From Zymoseptoria tritici IPO323 (taxonomy: Eukaryota > Ascomycota > Dothideomycetes > Mycosphaerellales > Mycosphaerellaceae), in the NCBI RefSeq assembly GCF_000219625.1, contig NC_018201.1, forward strand, positions 142,179 through 206,178: a stretch of DNA of 64,000 nt, in the 5' to 3' direction. The position numbers and the translations under genes are program-made. The first letter of the stretch is position 1. Every line of letters begins with the position of its first letter. The notes under the pieces are model-generated. The model was not told where the DNA came from and made no database searches. It was given only the letters and a program-made list of their open reading frames with translations. This document shows, piece after piece, positions 54,170-64,000 of this stretch.

Positions 54170-57100
54170 ATCGTTTAGTCGACCCAGCGTACGCTGCATG
54201 TCAGGGCTTTGTGCTGTGGCCAAGATAAATTTATGTCGCGCTTGTTAGTAGCAGCAAATGTCGGCCTACATGTTGCGGAATAGGCGGCGCTTAAGCTCGT
54301 CCGCTTCCCTTCATCACACAATAATGCATTAGATCTCGACACGAACGCTTCCCCGAACATCTATTACGTAGTTCGGTGCGATGCCGAGCGCTCGAGACGG
54401 CGGGACCTACAGAAAATTAGATATCGCTCCTTTGGCGGCAAGGTGATGCTCGACGTGGTGAGCCATAAGTCCTGCGTGTATGAAGCAATGTCGTTGTTAG
54501 GCACATGCGGCCGGTGCCGTAAACAGCAGCTCGTAGAATATACGTGCTAAAGTCGGAGGCGTCTGAGCCAGATTCAGTATGGAGGCGGCAGCTTATTTTC
54601 GCTCTTAATCATCCTCACAGTTATCTTTTCTACCCTATTTCCTTCGCTGCTGCGACCGTGATTGCTTCGGCTGTTGCAGAAGGACAAACACGGATGCAGA
54701 ATAGTCTATACCGGGCTATGCCCTCTGCGACTAATTTTCCGCTCCGTGTCCAACGATCCGTATCCTTTCCTCCTCCCGCCGAAGTTGCCTAGTTATGCTC
54801 CATGTCCTCGTAATTGTGTCGAGCCCTCTCTTCCTTGCATAGATGCTCTGGTTTAGTCTCCTCCCGCAATTGGGCCGCAAAATCCATCAGCATCTCCATC
54901 CTCGCCATCTTTGCCCGGGAGGTCGTGTTTCTTAGCGCGGTGGTCTGATCTTTCCGGACACCTTGAATCGTAAGTGCAGCCTTCACCGCAAAGCAATCCG
55001 ACGGTTGTAAAGTCAGGGATTGATTTCAACTAGCGATCAGTGGCCGCTACTCTCCACTTTTGGGCGACAGGCATAAGCATCGAAAAGGCCCACCAGGTTG
55101 TGCAGGGCCGGAGAGGGCCATGCGGGCGATTGCGCGCATTAAGATAGGAGGAAGCAGAGCGACGGTATCTTTGCAATTCGGGTGTTGGATGAGTATGCCG
55201 TCGCAGGACTTGTTGGAATCGGCCGGGCAGGAGACGACCCAGGAGGCTGCCAATCGTATCGACACACAGCGGAGCTGTTAGCCTTCGCTCGTTCGTGTTG
55301 GTGACATGCATCCTTATTCCGTGCATCCTTATTTTGTTTCGAGGTCTATTGAGATTAGTTCTGTACGCACTGCCTTGTGTCTCTGTGGCGTAGCAGCTGA
55401 GCTAACCTAGTCGTAGCCGGTGTCGAGAGTAGTGACTGTCCGAGCAATCCGAGGTAGCAAAGATGCGAGCCGTCGATTTCGCCCGAAGGGTGGTAATTAT
55501 CATTACTCCATAACATGACTAACGGAAGAAGGACTCCTTAATGCAGGAGCCAAGCCAGGCTCTGGTGTCCAGTGGACAGTTCATGCGGAGCTTGTAAAGC
55601 GTGCGGAAGTCCGGTACTTGGGGGGGATTACGGCTGTTCTAGAACGCTACTGTTCCGGGTGATCAGTACGGACGGACATGAAGGAATATCTCGGCCTGTT
55701 GGGCCGGACAGCAGCCAGAGAAAGCGGCGTTGGGAGAGCGCACGATGTTGATTGACTTGATCGGACAGGTCGTTCCCCCTCTGAGGGCGAGCATTCGCGA
55801 GCATGTGGACGGTGCGGTGTACGCGGAACGACAGGTATAACAAGTCCGCTTTCTTCTTGTAATATGTTCTAGGTGACTTTTGGAACATGCTTGCTCGCAG
55901 TAAAGTCTGACTAACCTAGTACATCGGCACCGTCGTCGACTTCAGCTTCGTAAGTAGCATCTATCAGCTCATTCCTCGTCTCGTCACCGTAGTCGCCGGC
56001 GGACGCAGAGAGGGTAGCATCTGAACGAGCTCAGAAGGAGGACTGTAGCCCTTGTCTAGGACGTCGACGTACTGCGCTCGCGGCTCTTTATTGTTTCGAG
56101 ACTCTTCGTCGTCGAGTGGCGTTATAAGGTCTTGCCTAGATGTTGTGGTGAAATCTGACTAGCCCATGGTGTCGGCGAGGTATCCGACCAAGCCGTAACG
56201 ATAATCAACCTGATCCGTTGGCTCCATTGTCAACTTCGTCTTGCCGAGCACGCACTTATTAACTCATTTCCGATTCCAACGCCGTACTCGGTCGCTGGTG
56301 CGGAGAGTTTGCCAGTCGCTGTGCTTTGGTTTCTAGGGGTTTGGTGTAGTGGTCCTTTATCGTAGTTAGAGTCGGCTCGGAGGATTGTTCGGTAGAGAAG
56401 CGACCAGACTTGGCAACCTCCTGGATAACTGCCGTTAAGGCAAAATGGACGAGGAGGTGTCTTGCTGCTGGGAGAGCCGCATAGGTAAGAGAGTTGGGCT
56501 TTGTCGTCCACTGTGGGCTGCGTAGTAGTGCCCGTCGGAGGACTGATTAACCGGAAATAAAGAAGATGATGGGGAAAAGGGAGTACGGACGGTAGGAATG
56601 GCGGGATGTCGGTAAAGGTGTCGAGATGGGGAAGTGAAGTCCGGTCGCACATCGTGTAGAAAACCTGAAATCAACTCACATGTTCCCTCGTTTTATCCGT
56701 GTCCCAAAATCCACTTCAGGCCGTAGGTATCGCAGTCCATGCCTAACTCCAGATAGACAGAATCGCAACTTGAAAGGGGAGACACGAATGAGGCATGCCA
56801 GCAGACTTGCGTAGCCGCGAAACCTCGTCACCCGGCTCTCACAGTCACTATTCTGCCCTTGCTTTGCAAGCGCCGCGGCCAAAAGTGTCCTCCGTTGCAT
56901 CTGTATGTGCTACCTCCTTGTCGTAAGCCTCGACCACAGATGGATATGCTACGCTGTCCCTTCCAGGAGATCCTCGACAATCACAATATAACCTCTGCTA
57001 ACCTTGATATCTGCCTGTTGTGAGATGGAGAGTTGAGATTTTCAAGGCTTGCTATGGCTAAGATTTGCGACGATATACCGGACGAAACGGGCGATGTACG

Positions 57101-57211
57101 CGGCGGTGATCGCGGAGATGCCAACGAACTGGAACAAGCAGTGGAGCAAGACGAGGCGGCGGTCTCTTCAGCGCCCGCAGTGGTTCGATCGTAGGAAGTC
57201 ATTTGAAGCTC
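54170..57211. other. Long stretch without a supported gene
   Basis: Frames are short and overlap on both strands; the best is minus 56652-56230 (140 codons, no domain). No transposon domain or repeat is evident. Confidence 0.4.
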
Positions 57212-57345
57212 TTAATATCGCCGCCTTGATCCATCGATCGATGTATCCTGCTCTTCCAAAGGAGTTGTGTCCCCCACAAGGAGTTCAGCCAGACGAGGCG
57301 GCGGTCTCTTCAGCGCCTGCAGTGGTTCGACCGTGAGAAGTGTCT
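57152..57345 (-). repeat. 140-bp-spaced duplication at the 3' end of the acidic-protein gene
   Basis: GACGAGGCGGCGGTCTCTTC and the following 30 bases occur at 57152 and again at 57292 with few changes. In the minus reading they give EPLRALKRPPPRLAPLL and EPLQALKRPPPRLAELL. Confidence 0.8.
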
Positions 57346-58640
57346 CGAAGCCATCAGCATTGGCGCCTTCGTCCGTTTCGTCCGTGCCGTTGCTTTCATC
57401 TTCATCGTTATGGTCCTCCTCGCCGTCCTCATCGTCCTCATATTCATCCCCGCCATCATGTCCATCAAACCCAAGCTCTTCCCAGAACCTTTTTACGAAA
57501 CCAGTAATGCGCTCCTGCTCTGTCCGACACCAACTTCGTCTCGCATGTTCTGCAAGTGTCCATTGTCGACTACAACCTCGCCGTACTCTCGATATTGACC
57601 CTGTCGCTCACACCAGCGAAGAAGGCTGCGCTGGAAGCGAGACTTGAGCAATGGGTTGTTCCGCACCAGCCTCCATTCGCGAGGCTCAGTCTCTGCAGTC
57701 GAGGTACGGGGAGTCCATGTGCGCCCGAGACTGTCCCGATAACTCGCGCCAGCTCCTGCTCCGACGTACAGTATTCACCGAATCTTTGATCCAGCTCGTC
57801 GTCCTCGGAGATGCGCATGGTAGCGCCACTCCCTGGTCCTCACATAGTATGCGCGCTTCTCCTCCTGTGCTCTAAGCTCTTTCCCTGCTCCGAGGTCGTA
57901 TCGAAAGCATGCTGCTGGTGTGAATCCGAAGTAATCGGATTCTCGGCGGTCCTGAGGTGGTCGTAAAGCGCGCCCGATGAACTCGGCGATACGGGGGCAT
58001 TCTCGTGAGTGCGATGGCCTCGGTCTCGGTGCCGATTGTCTCAAGACGGCTCATGACTTCTTTTCGGACCTTTTCAGCCTCCCTTGTGCCACTTTGGTAT
58101 GACTTCTGGTGCGGAGGGTCTGCTGGATCGCAGATTCACGAATCCGACCCGCGCCCTGTAGCCAACGAGGTGGACTGTCTCGTAGAGGGTGTAGGACGCT
58201 GGCCCGATGGCTGTTGAGACTGTCCCACTGCTGTGTACTCGCTGGTCGTTGCCGCTGCTTTGGCTTCGGTCTGGCGATGCATATGCTGCGAGGCGACGTT
58301 TTCGTCGGATTGGGTTGTGGGTTTCGGAGAATGCGTGGTGGACTGGCCGTGCCAAACTCAATCCTGTCATCTCTCTGTGCCACCATCGCGTCGGTGATTG
58401 TGACCGGAATTTGGCGGAGATGTTTGCCAACGGAACATCCTTTTGGGACTTCGCTCGCGCACCATCTCTTCGGGGCGAACATTGCGCCTGTTGCTCTGAC
58501 TTGTTGTCTTGCGGGTTGTTCTCGGTTTCGCGGCGGTAAGATGGAATTGAAGTGTGAGGGAATTGGAGAGTGAGAGAGGCGGATGAAGAGGGAGAGCGGA
58601 GGGTGATGATATGCAAGGTATGGCCTCCACAAACTCATAG
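57212..58640 (-). pseudogene. Broken gene for a protein with acidic C-terminal region
   Basis: Minus-strand segments: AEKVRKEVMSRLETIGTETE (about 58080-58020), then one frame from 58020 to about 57530 (CPRIAEFIGRALRPPQDRRE, KELRAQEEKRAYYVRTREWR, a TGA, then EPREWRLVRNNPLLKSRFQR and REYGEVVVDNGHLQNMRDE), then another frame to TAA at 57212-57214 (TEQERITGFVKRFWEELGFD, a run of about 30 mostly Asp/Glu residues, and ETLLTVEPLQALKRPPPRLA). Two frame changes and one TGA, or unresolved short introns, separate them. Upstream sequence to 58640 is open but less convincing. No family is recognised. Confidence 0.45.
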
Positions 58641-58713
58641 CCTCCCGAACTCATAGCCTCCCCAAACTTATAGTCTCCCCAAGGCATCAAAATCATCAAA
58701 GTCGTCAAAGATG

Positions 58714-58769
58714 GAGGAAGGCGTGGAGGAAGGCGTGGAGGAAGGCGTGGAGGGAGGCGTGGAGGGAGG
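58714..58769 (+). repeat. 12-bp minisatellite
   Basis: Four to five units of GAAGGCGTGGAG, the last ones GGAGGCGTGGAG. Confidence 0.85.
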
Positions 58770-58990
58770 TGAAGTGTCGGCGTGGTGTGAAGTGTCGGCG
58801 TGGTGTGAAGTGTCGGCGTGGTGTGAAGTGTCGGCGTGGTGTGAAGTGTCGGCGTGGTGTGAAGTGTCGGCGTGGTGTGAAGTGTCGGCGTGGTGTGAAG
58901 TGTCGGCGGGTGAAGTGTTCGGCGGGTGAAGTGTTCGATGTATGAAGTGTTCGACGTATGAAGAGGTCGGCGTGTGAAGTGTCGGAAGTG
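58769..58990 (+). repeat. 18-bp minisatellite, seven perfect copies plus degenerate ones
   Basis: GTGAAGTGTCGGCGTGGT is repeated exactly seven times (58769-58894), then decays through variants to about 58990. On the minus strand it reads (TLHTTP)n in an open frame; on the plus strand (EVSAWC)n. Both frames stay open because the unit is 18 bp. Confidence 0.95.
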
Positions 58991-59199
58991 TCGCATGTCA
59001 GCCTCAGGCGCCCACGACCAGATCAGCTTCTTCGACTTTCTCTACCTTATTAAACCTGGTAATAACATTGGAAATCCCATCCCATCGCACGGTCGTCATC
59101 TCGCCAACGTCACAACTTCGGGAATTTCAGATCGTTCCGTCCTCTCACTCTTCGCCGAGACATTTGGTTGTGACCAGGGTTCGAATTTACCCTTAGGCC

Positions 59200-60438
59200 A
59201 GCATCGAACGAACGACGCTCTGATGTGCCACCCCGCTGTACGATCGCGGAGGTCTTCGACGCTTCGAACAGAATCAGTTCCGTCTATTCGCGTCCGCGCG
59301 TTTGAAAGAACGCTCTTCTGCCGGTCCGTTCGAATTCGAGACTGCTCTCGGAAGGGTGGGAACCATCGTCCAGGGATCCGGGGCTCACCCTTGAGTGGTG
59401 AGAGAGGCACAGCCTCTCGGTACGCGGATCCTCCTCCTGGTCCTCGATCCGGATCGCCCTAACGCATCGTATTCGTGGCCTTGCTGTTCGGAGGAGTTAG
59501 CTCTCTCGTCTGCTGAAGACTCATGCGGGTTGTCTGGTATTGGGCAGACATTGTTCATTTATTCTGATTCCGAGCGTTCCGCTGCCCGAAAAATCTGCAG
59601 CGTATGTTCGGGACGATGACAGCGCCGACCATCGAGACATCCGGCCACATGCTCCTCCACCTTTATAGATTTCCCGGCTTAGATCGACAACAGTGCGGCT
59701 TTTCTGTTCTTCAATTCTAGCCTCGCCTCCAGTGTGGTCCACAACGTATGTCCTCAAGCATTCGAGCACGATCTGGACAACAAACGCTATAGCCTTCCAT
59801 CGATCTAGAAGCACGAGATGGACGTCGAAGATGGGGCCGAGATGGAAGACGGACCTGGCGTTGTGCGGACTCGGTCGCTACGCTTGCATCTCAGAGATAT
59901 TCCTGAAATCGGCTTCAAATCAAGTCACCTTCCTGATCGTTGTTACTTCTCAGTCCGCGCATCTGCTCCGCAGTCTACCACGTCCCGCTGCGACGGACGT
60001 GTAGAGACTTTGCGTCGCTGAACACCCTGAGCGTCGATTACGCTCGGATCGATACCTTTTGGCGAGGAACACTCTTGCCCGCTCGCCAGCTCGATCTATT
60101 GCAACGCAGAACGAGCTGGGCTTCTTCGTGGTTGGAACGATGTTCTAGGCTCGGGTAAGTGCATACGCTCAGGTGATAGAAGCAGGATCTTGCGTTGCTA
60201 GGCGCAGTAAGCAGTCCTCAAGCTTTCTGATGCTTGGTACAAATGGATGAGGGATCCACCGACATTCGAATCTTCATTCGATCGAATGAACTATTCGACC
60301 CGCTCTACTATCTCTCCTGTCGAATATCACAACAGCCGGATGGCTCAATGCACTGCACATACCGCTCACCGCACGTTCGTCACATATTCCAACCTCCGGC
60401 GACTGCCAGACGACGACTGGACGGAGGTCCTGTACTAA
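59200..60438 (+). pseudogene. Broken host-type gene with one predicted intron
   Basis: Plus-strand segments: FEQNQFRLFASARLKERSSA and EFETALGRVGTIVQGSGAHP before a stop near 59391, then TRILLLVLDPDRPNASYSWP; an exon from an ATG at 59818 (MDVEDGAEMEDGPGVVRTRS, LRLHLRDIPEIGFKSSHLPD), then in a second frame LNTLSVDYARIDTFWRGTLL up to a GTAAGT donor at 60155; and a last exon ending FVTYSNLRRLPDDDWTEVLY at 60438. The acceptor near 60190-60220 is unclear and no simple joining keeps the frame. No family is recognised. Confidence 0.4.
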
Positions 60439-61031
60439 ATGTACATGCTCCCTCATACGCCGCAGAGGTATGACCGATCCACTGCGTTGATCGCCAACGG
60501 AGCTGCGGCGTTTCTCCACAGCGGCGCCGCCTTCGCCGTCAAACAAAGTGTCAAATGCACGAGGATTTTGTCGAATGACTGTTAAACCGAGCGTGGACAT
60601 TCTCCGCGTGCAAGGAATGCGCTGCGTTAGCGGAGGGTAGGTTTCCAGCGTTCTTCTCTTCTCTTCCTAGTGATGGTCACGGATGTCCTTGCTACCTTGT
60701 AAGAGTACAAAAGACCCGACTCCCGAATTCGGCCTCTTCTCTAACCTCATTATTCTGCTGCAAGAGGTAGAGCCGTAGAGATTCTTCGAGATAGGCTGAC
60801 ACGACTAGTGGCATGCTCATGGAGGCTATCGATCGCTTTCAGAAAGCAAATCTACTAAGAGCGCTTCAACAGAAGCATTCAAACCCCAGGCCCTTCGCTA
60901 TAAGTAATACCTTTCTGCTGAATTCTCACCACTCATAAAGATCAAAGCCGCCACCACACTATGTTCAGGTTATTTTTACATCGCCGGTCACACACCTCAT
61001 ACCCACCTCCGCTTTACGCTGTCGTCCAGCC
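60439..61031. other. Intergenic stretch
   Basis: No supported gene or repeat. Confidence 0.5.
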
Positions 61032-62236
61032 GTGGCAGCCTACTCAGGGGAAACCCTCACGCTAACGACATCCCCATCGTATCTCTCCCATCTATCTACA
61101 GCCATAGCCCGCTCCACGAACACTACTTCCAGCAAGCCCCGAAGAACAAGCAGACGATGTAGAAGCGCCGTGAGATCGGTTCTCTGCAGCCACCATCCAA
61201 GGACATTCTACACAAGACCCGGCAACTCCTCCGAGCCTTCACAAAAGAGCAAAGCAACAGCACACTCTTGCAACGGCGTACAGCGGCGTCCAAAACGCAG
61301 CTATTGCGACGCTTTTACTACTACCGAGCTTCATTCCGCACCGCAGAGCCTCAACGGACCTCGGATCTGTTGTCCACTACTAAGTAGTTTAAGCCCACCG
61401 TCCATCAGTTGCCAAGGCGTGTCTATTACATCGCACCGACGCTTAGCTTTAGGAAATGGGGATGCCGTCGCCGTAGAAGACGACTGCAATAGAGAGCGAC
61501 GAGTAATGAGAGATGGAGCAAGTCCGCCGGCTAGTCTAGTTCTACGCACGCAGAAGATGGTCCCAGCTTACTCCCTCGCGTCTCGGACAGCATCTTCTGG
61601 GACTGCCCCACGACCGACCAGAACCCTGCGCCCGAAAACGGCGAGACTAGGCATCGTAAGCATCTCAATCATCTTTGGACTCTCGCCACCCCGATCCTGC
61701 AGCATGCCAGGCGCGAACATGACCCCTTCCTTCCCAGCCGAAAGCAAATGATCCTCTCTTCCCGTTCCTGCAGCGCCGCCAACTTCCTCGACGACCACCT
61801 CTGGGTGAGTCCCGGCAACACTTCTTCTCCGTCTTGACTGCCGCGACGTCACATCGATATAACGGCGCAATTCGAGCCCCTCCAGAATCCTCGGCGCAGT
61901 CTGGTCCCTCTCATCCTCCTCGACGAGCCCTCTTCGGCTGCAATCTCTCCCTCCTACGCCATCTCCCGGCCGCCCGCCATTGCCATCGCCATCGTTATCC
62001 TCGGCCTCTTCCTCCCCATTAGGTAGATGGACTGCTGCGGTGATGGGAGGTGATGCGTAGGTGGCGGGAGGATCACGTCGAGAAGAAGGACAAATCGACG
62101 CGGAGATGGGACGGACGGACGGACGGACGGACGATGTGGTCCTCTTGTACCCATCGGATTGGGGCGTGGGGGGTGCATAAATGCGATCGATCCGAACCTT
62201 TGGGAGGAGAGGCCGAGGATGACGAATGTCGGGCAT
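61032..62236. pseudogene. Uncertain coding region, open on both strands
   Basis: A 239-codon plus ORF (61032-61751) and a 222-codon minus ORF (62236-61568, with the acidic stretch NGEEEAEDNDGDGNGG) overlap. A third plus frame ends in a possible membrane helix (PPAIAIAIVILGLFLPIR, about 61970-62022). The strand cannot be chosen from sequence alone. Confidence 0.25.
62109..62133 (+). repeat. (GGAC)6 microsatellite
   Basis: Six GGAC units in a row. Confidence 0.9.
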
Positions 62237-62308
62237 TAACGTCTAGCTAGCTGGGAGGAGATGGCTGAGCTTCGAGTGCCTCCTCCTCGTCCTGATTTCC
62301 ATTCACGC

Positions 62309-62321
62309 GGGGGGGGGGGGG
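62309..62321 (+). repeat. 13-G homopolymer
   Basis: Uninterrupted G run; the length may be unreliable in assemblies. Confidence 0.9.
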
Positions 62322-62695
62322 AGAAAGGTCACCGATCGCGCATCCTACCCCGAGGAGTGCGTACTGCAAGTTCGATGGACCGAGGAGGATGGAAGGATTT
62401 GCGGCATGCGCAGAGGTCACGTTAGCAGGTCGCGCAGACAGGGTCGGTGTCTTGGAGCGCTCGTTGTGCAGGTACGCCGTCATGTTGGGAAAACAGACTG
62501 ACGATCCTGCGGGTGTGAGGTAAACGCCGCCCGCCGTCGCTCCGTAGCGGGGAGATTCTTCCCGCGCTGGGGTTTTGGGACACGCTCACCTGGAACGCAC
62601 GTCGGGGACGGTGGCGCGGGTAGAGCGGGGGTGGGTGTAGTGGCGGAGAGCTCGGGTTTAAGCGGGCAGTCGTGCAGATATCCGCGAAGGTGTTT

Positions 62696-62699
<4 letters not shown>

Positions 62700-62762
<63 letters not shown>
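62700..62762 (+). repeat. (GA)31 microsatellite
   Basis: About 31 GA units without interruption. It creates artefactual Arg/Glu and Ser/Leu repeat frames on both strands. Confidence 0.97.
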
Positions 62763-62768
<6 letters not shown>

Positions 62769-64000
62769 CGAAAAGCCCGCCCAAAGCATAGTCGCATCGC
62801 AGCAACGGACCTCCAAGGACATCGGATGCTGACACCCACGGCGTTCCCGCCCTCTTCCTCGAGACGTCGACCACTACTAAGCAGCATACGAGGGACACAC
62901 TGGTTCGGTGGAGACGAGGGGTGTTGGAGAGGATTGGATTACAGTTTATAGAACGGCGCTCTTTTGTCTCTGGGACTGGGGAATACGACGGTATTTTCCG
63001 CCCTGCGTCGTGTCAGCCCACCACGCGGTTTCGGCGGTAGCAAGCGATGGTGAGTAAGGCACGACCCTCTCCGCCGTCCAATGGCCGTTGTTCGCTGCGC
63101 AGCGTACTGGAGCTTGAAGGGTTTTAAACGAGCATGGAAACCATGGGACCACTGGTGCGTGCAAATGGTGTTGTGCTCCGCGTGCGGAGGCTGCAGGATG
63201 CAGGAACATGGCAACGCTGCCAGACCCGACATAGGCGACACGAGATTTGCGTAAGTCAGGAGCTTATGATATGAGACTCTTCACAACTGACATTAGAAAG
63301 TGCAGTGCCATCGGCAGTTTTCACTGCGCCCTGCTCCCGACCCCAATTGGCGGCGTCTCTTCATTATCGAAGATCGTCCACAACAGACCTATGCTACAAG
63401 CTCGCTGCGGCTGGAGGAGGAGGCGATGGGCGTGGCTTGGCCGGCGTGATGAGAGGCAGTGGATCAGTGTGTCCTATTTCATCGTCAGCTGCGTCCGCGT
63501 CGCCGTCCGCACTGTCCCTGCGCTTACCGAGGGCAGTCTTCACGGTAAGAAGAGGTTACCTTAAGTACTGACTCTCTCCTATGCTCGCCCTCGGCGAAGT
63601 CGGCCAGTCCTCCACCTCCGGCAGGCGCTGGGTGGCGCTCTCGCCTCGCTAGCTTTCCCTCCCGCTTTCGGTCTCAGCACCAGCGGAGGATCGGAAGCAG
63701 GATAAATGCCGCTCGACAAGTCTTCGCCGGATTTCACTGTCCTCGTCCGGCGAGACCTTTACCATCACTCTTGGCTTTATGTCAGCGTCTTCGGGTATGT
63801 CTTGGATGCGGTTGGGCACGGCATTTCCGCAGTCTGATTGACGCCCTTACTCCTCTTCGCCGCGCGCGGCGCGGCGCGCTGGAGCTTCCACAAGCAAGAC
63901 TGCAAAGGAGCACAGAGCCGCCGTTGCCTGCTAATGTTGTGGTGGTGCTCCGTATGCGGAGCCATGGTGCGGGGTGGGCGTGGGCGTGGGCGCCGCCGCC
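62763..64000. other. Right end of window without a confidently supported gene
   Basis: Frames at 62946-63209 (minus) and 63305-63571 (plus) are open but lack domains. The last 150 bases are very GC-rich (GGCGTGGGCGTGGGCGCCGC) and may be the edge of a gene outside the window. Confidence 0.35.

Noticed and set aside
58711..58929. ORF encoding repeated EVSAWC
   Set aside because: Product of the 18-bp minisatellite. Both strands are open, and there is no start context or flanking coding signal.
62631..62951. Long Arg/Glu or Ser/Leu ORFs across the GA repeat
   Set aside because: They arise only because a dinucleotide repeat keeps all frames open on both strands.

Overview
This looks like a repeat-rich, gene-poor stretch of a filamentous ascomycete (Pezizomycotina) chromosome. 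The evidence is short introns of about 47-56 nt with CTAAC-type branch points, fungal Ty1/Copia and Ty3/Gypsy elements, a CCCTAA/TTAGGG telomere-type repeat inside the window, and a RIP-like decay pattern. RIP (repeat-induced point mutation, CpA to TpA) is inferred from stop codons that sit where CAG, CAA, CGA or TGG would be expected. At several Gypsy positions, comparing the two copies supports that change directly. The species cannot be named from sequence alone.

Layout, left to right. 1-2.5 kb is an AT-rich, CG-poor block with a heavily decayed Copia pol end, a decayed tRNA-Cys gene and an unidentified decayed ORF. 2.6-9.0 kb is GC-balanced and holds broken host-type genes plus the best intact gene of the window (7626-9035, with an intron in its 5' leader). 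10.3-20.3 kb is mostly minus-strand remnants: a Gag-like two-ORF element (17.9-20.3 kb), a possible relative (10.3-12.3 kb), a relic of the large Gypsy family (about 15.9-16.3 kb), and broken genes with minisatellites. 21752-27810 is a complete, young minus-strand Copia element: two 514-bp LTRs differing at 2 positions, a 5-bp ACTTC target duplication, a polypurine tract, a primer-binding site matching the anticodon arm of a Met tRNA, and a 1462-codon gag-pol frame with two stop codons. 27.8-30.6 kb holds host-type ORFs, one of them apparently clipped by that insertion. 31.4-34.7 kb is a Gypsy gag-protease remnant without pol. 35.5-37.4 kb is a decayed ORF with a chromodomain-like segment. 38.3-46.3 kb is a nearly full-length Gypsy element (gag, protease, RT, RNase H, integrase) with internal stops and no recognisable LTR pair. 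47.16 kb has an interstitial telomere repeat. 47.4-64 kb carries broken host-type genes, minisatellites and one clean 159-codon ORF (51803-52282).

No defence island, biosynthetic cluster or CRISPR array was seen. The biology here is a transposon graveyard with one recent Copia arrival and a record of mutational silencing. Most host-type frames are interrupted, so entries marked pseudogene may be real pseudogenes, multi-exon genes whose introns I could not resolve, or in places assembly indels. The indel-free 6-kb Copia element argues against poor sequence quality as a general explanation.
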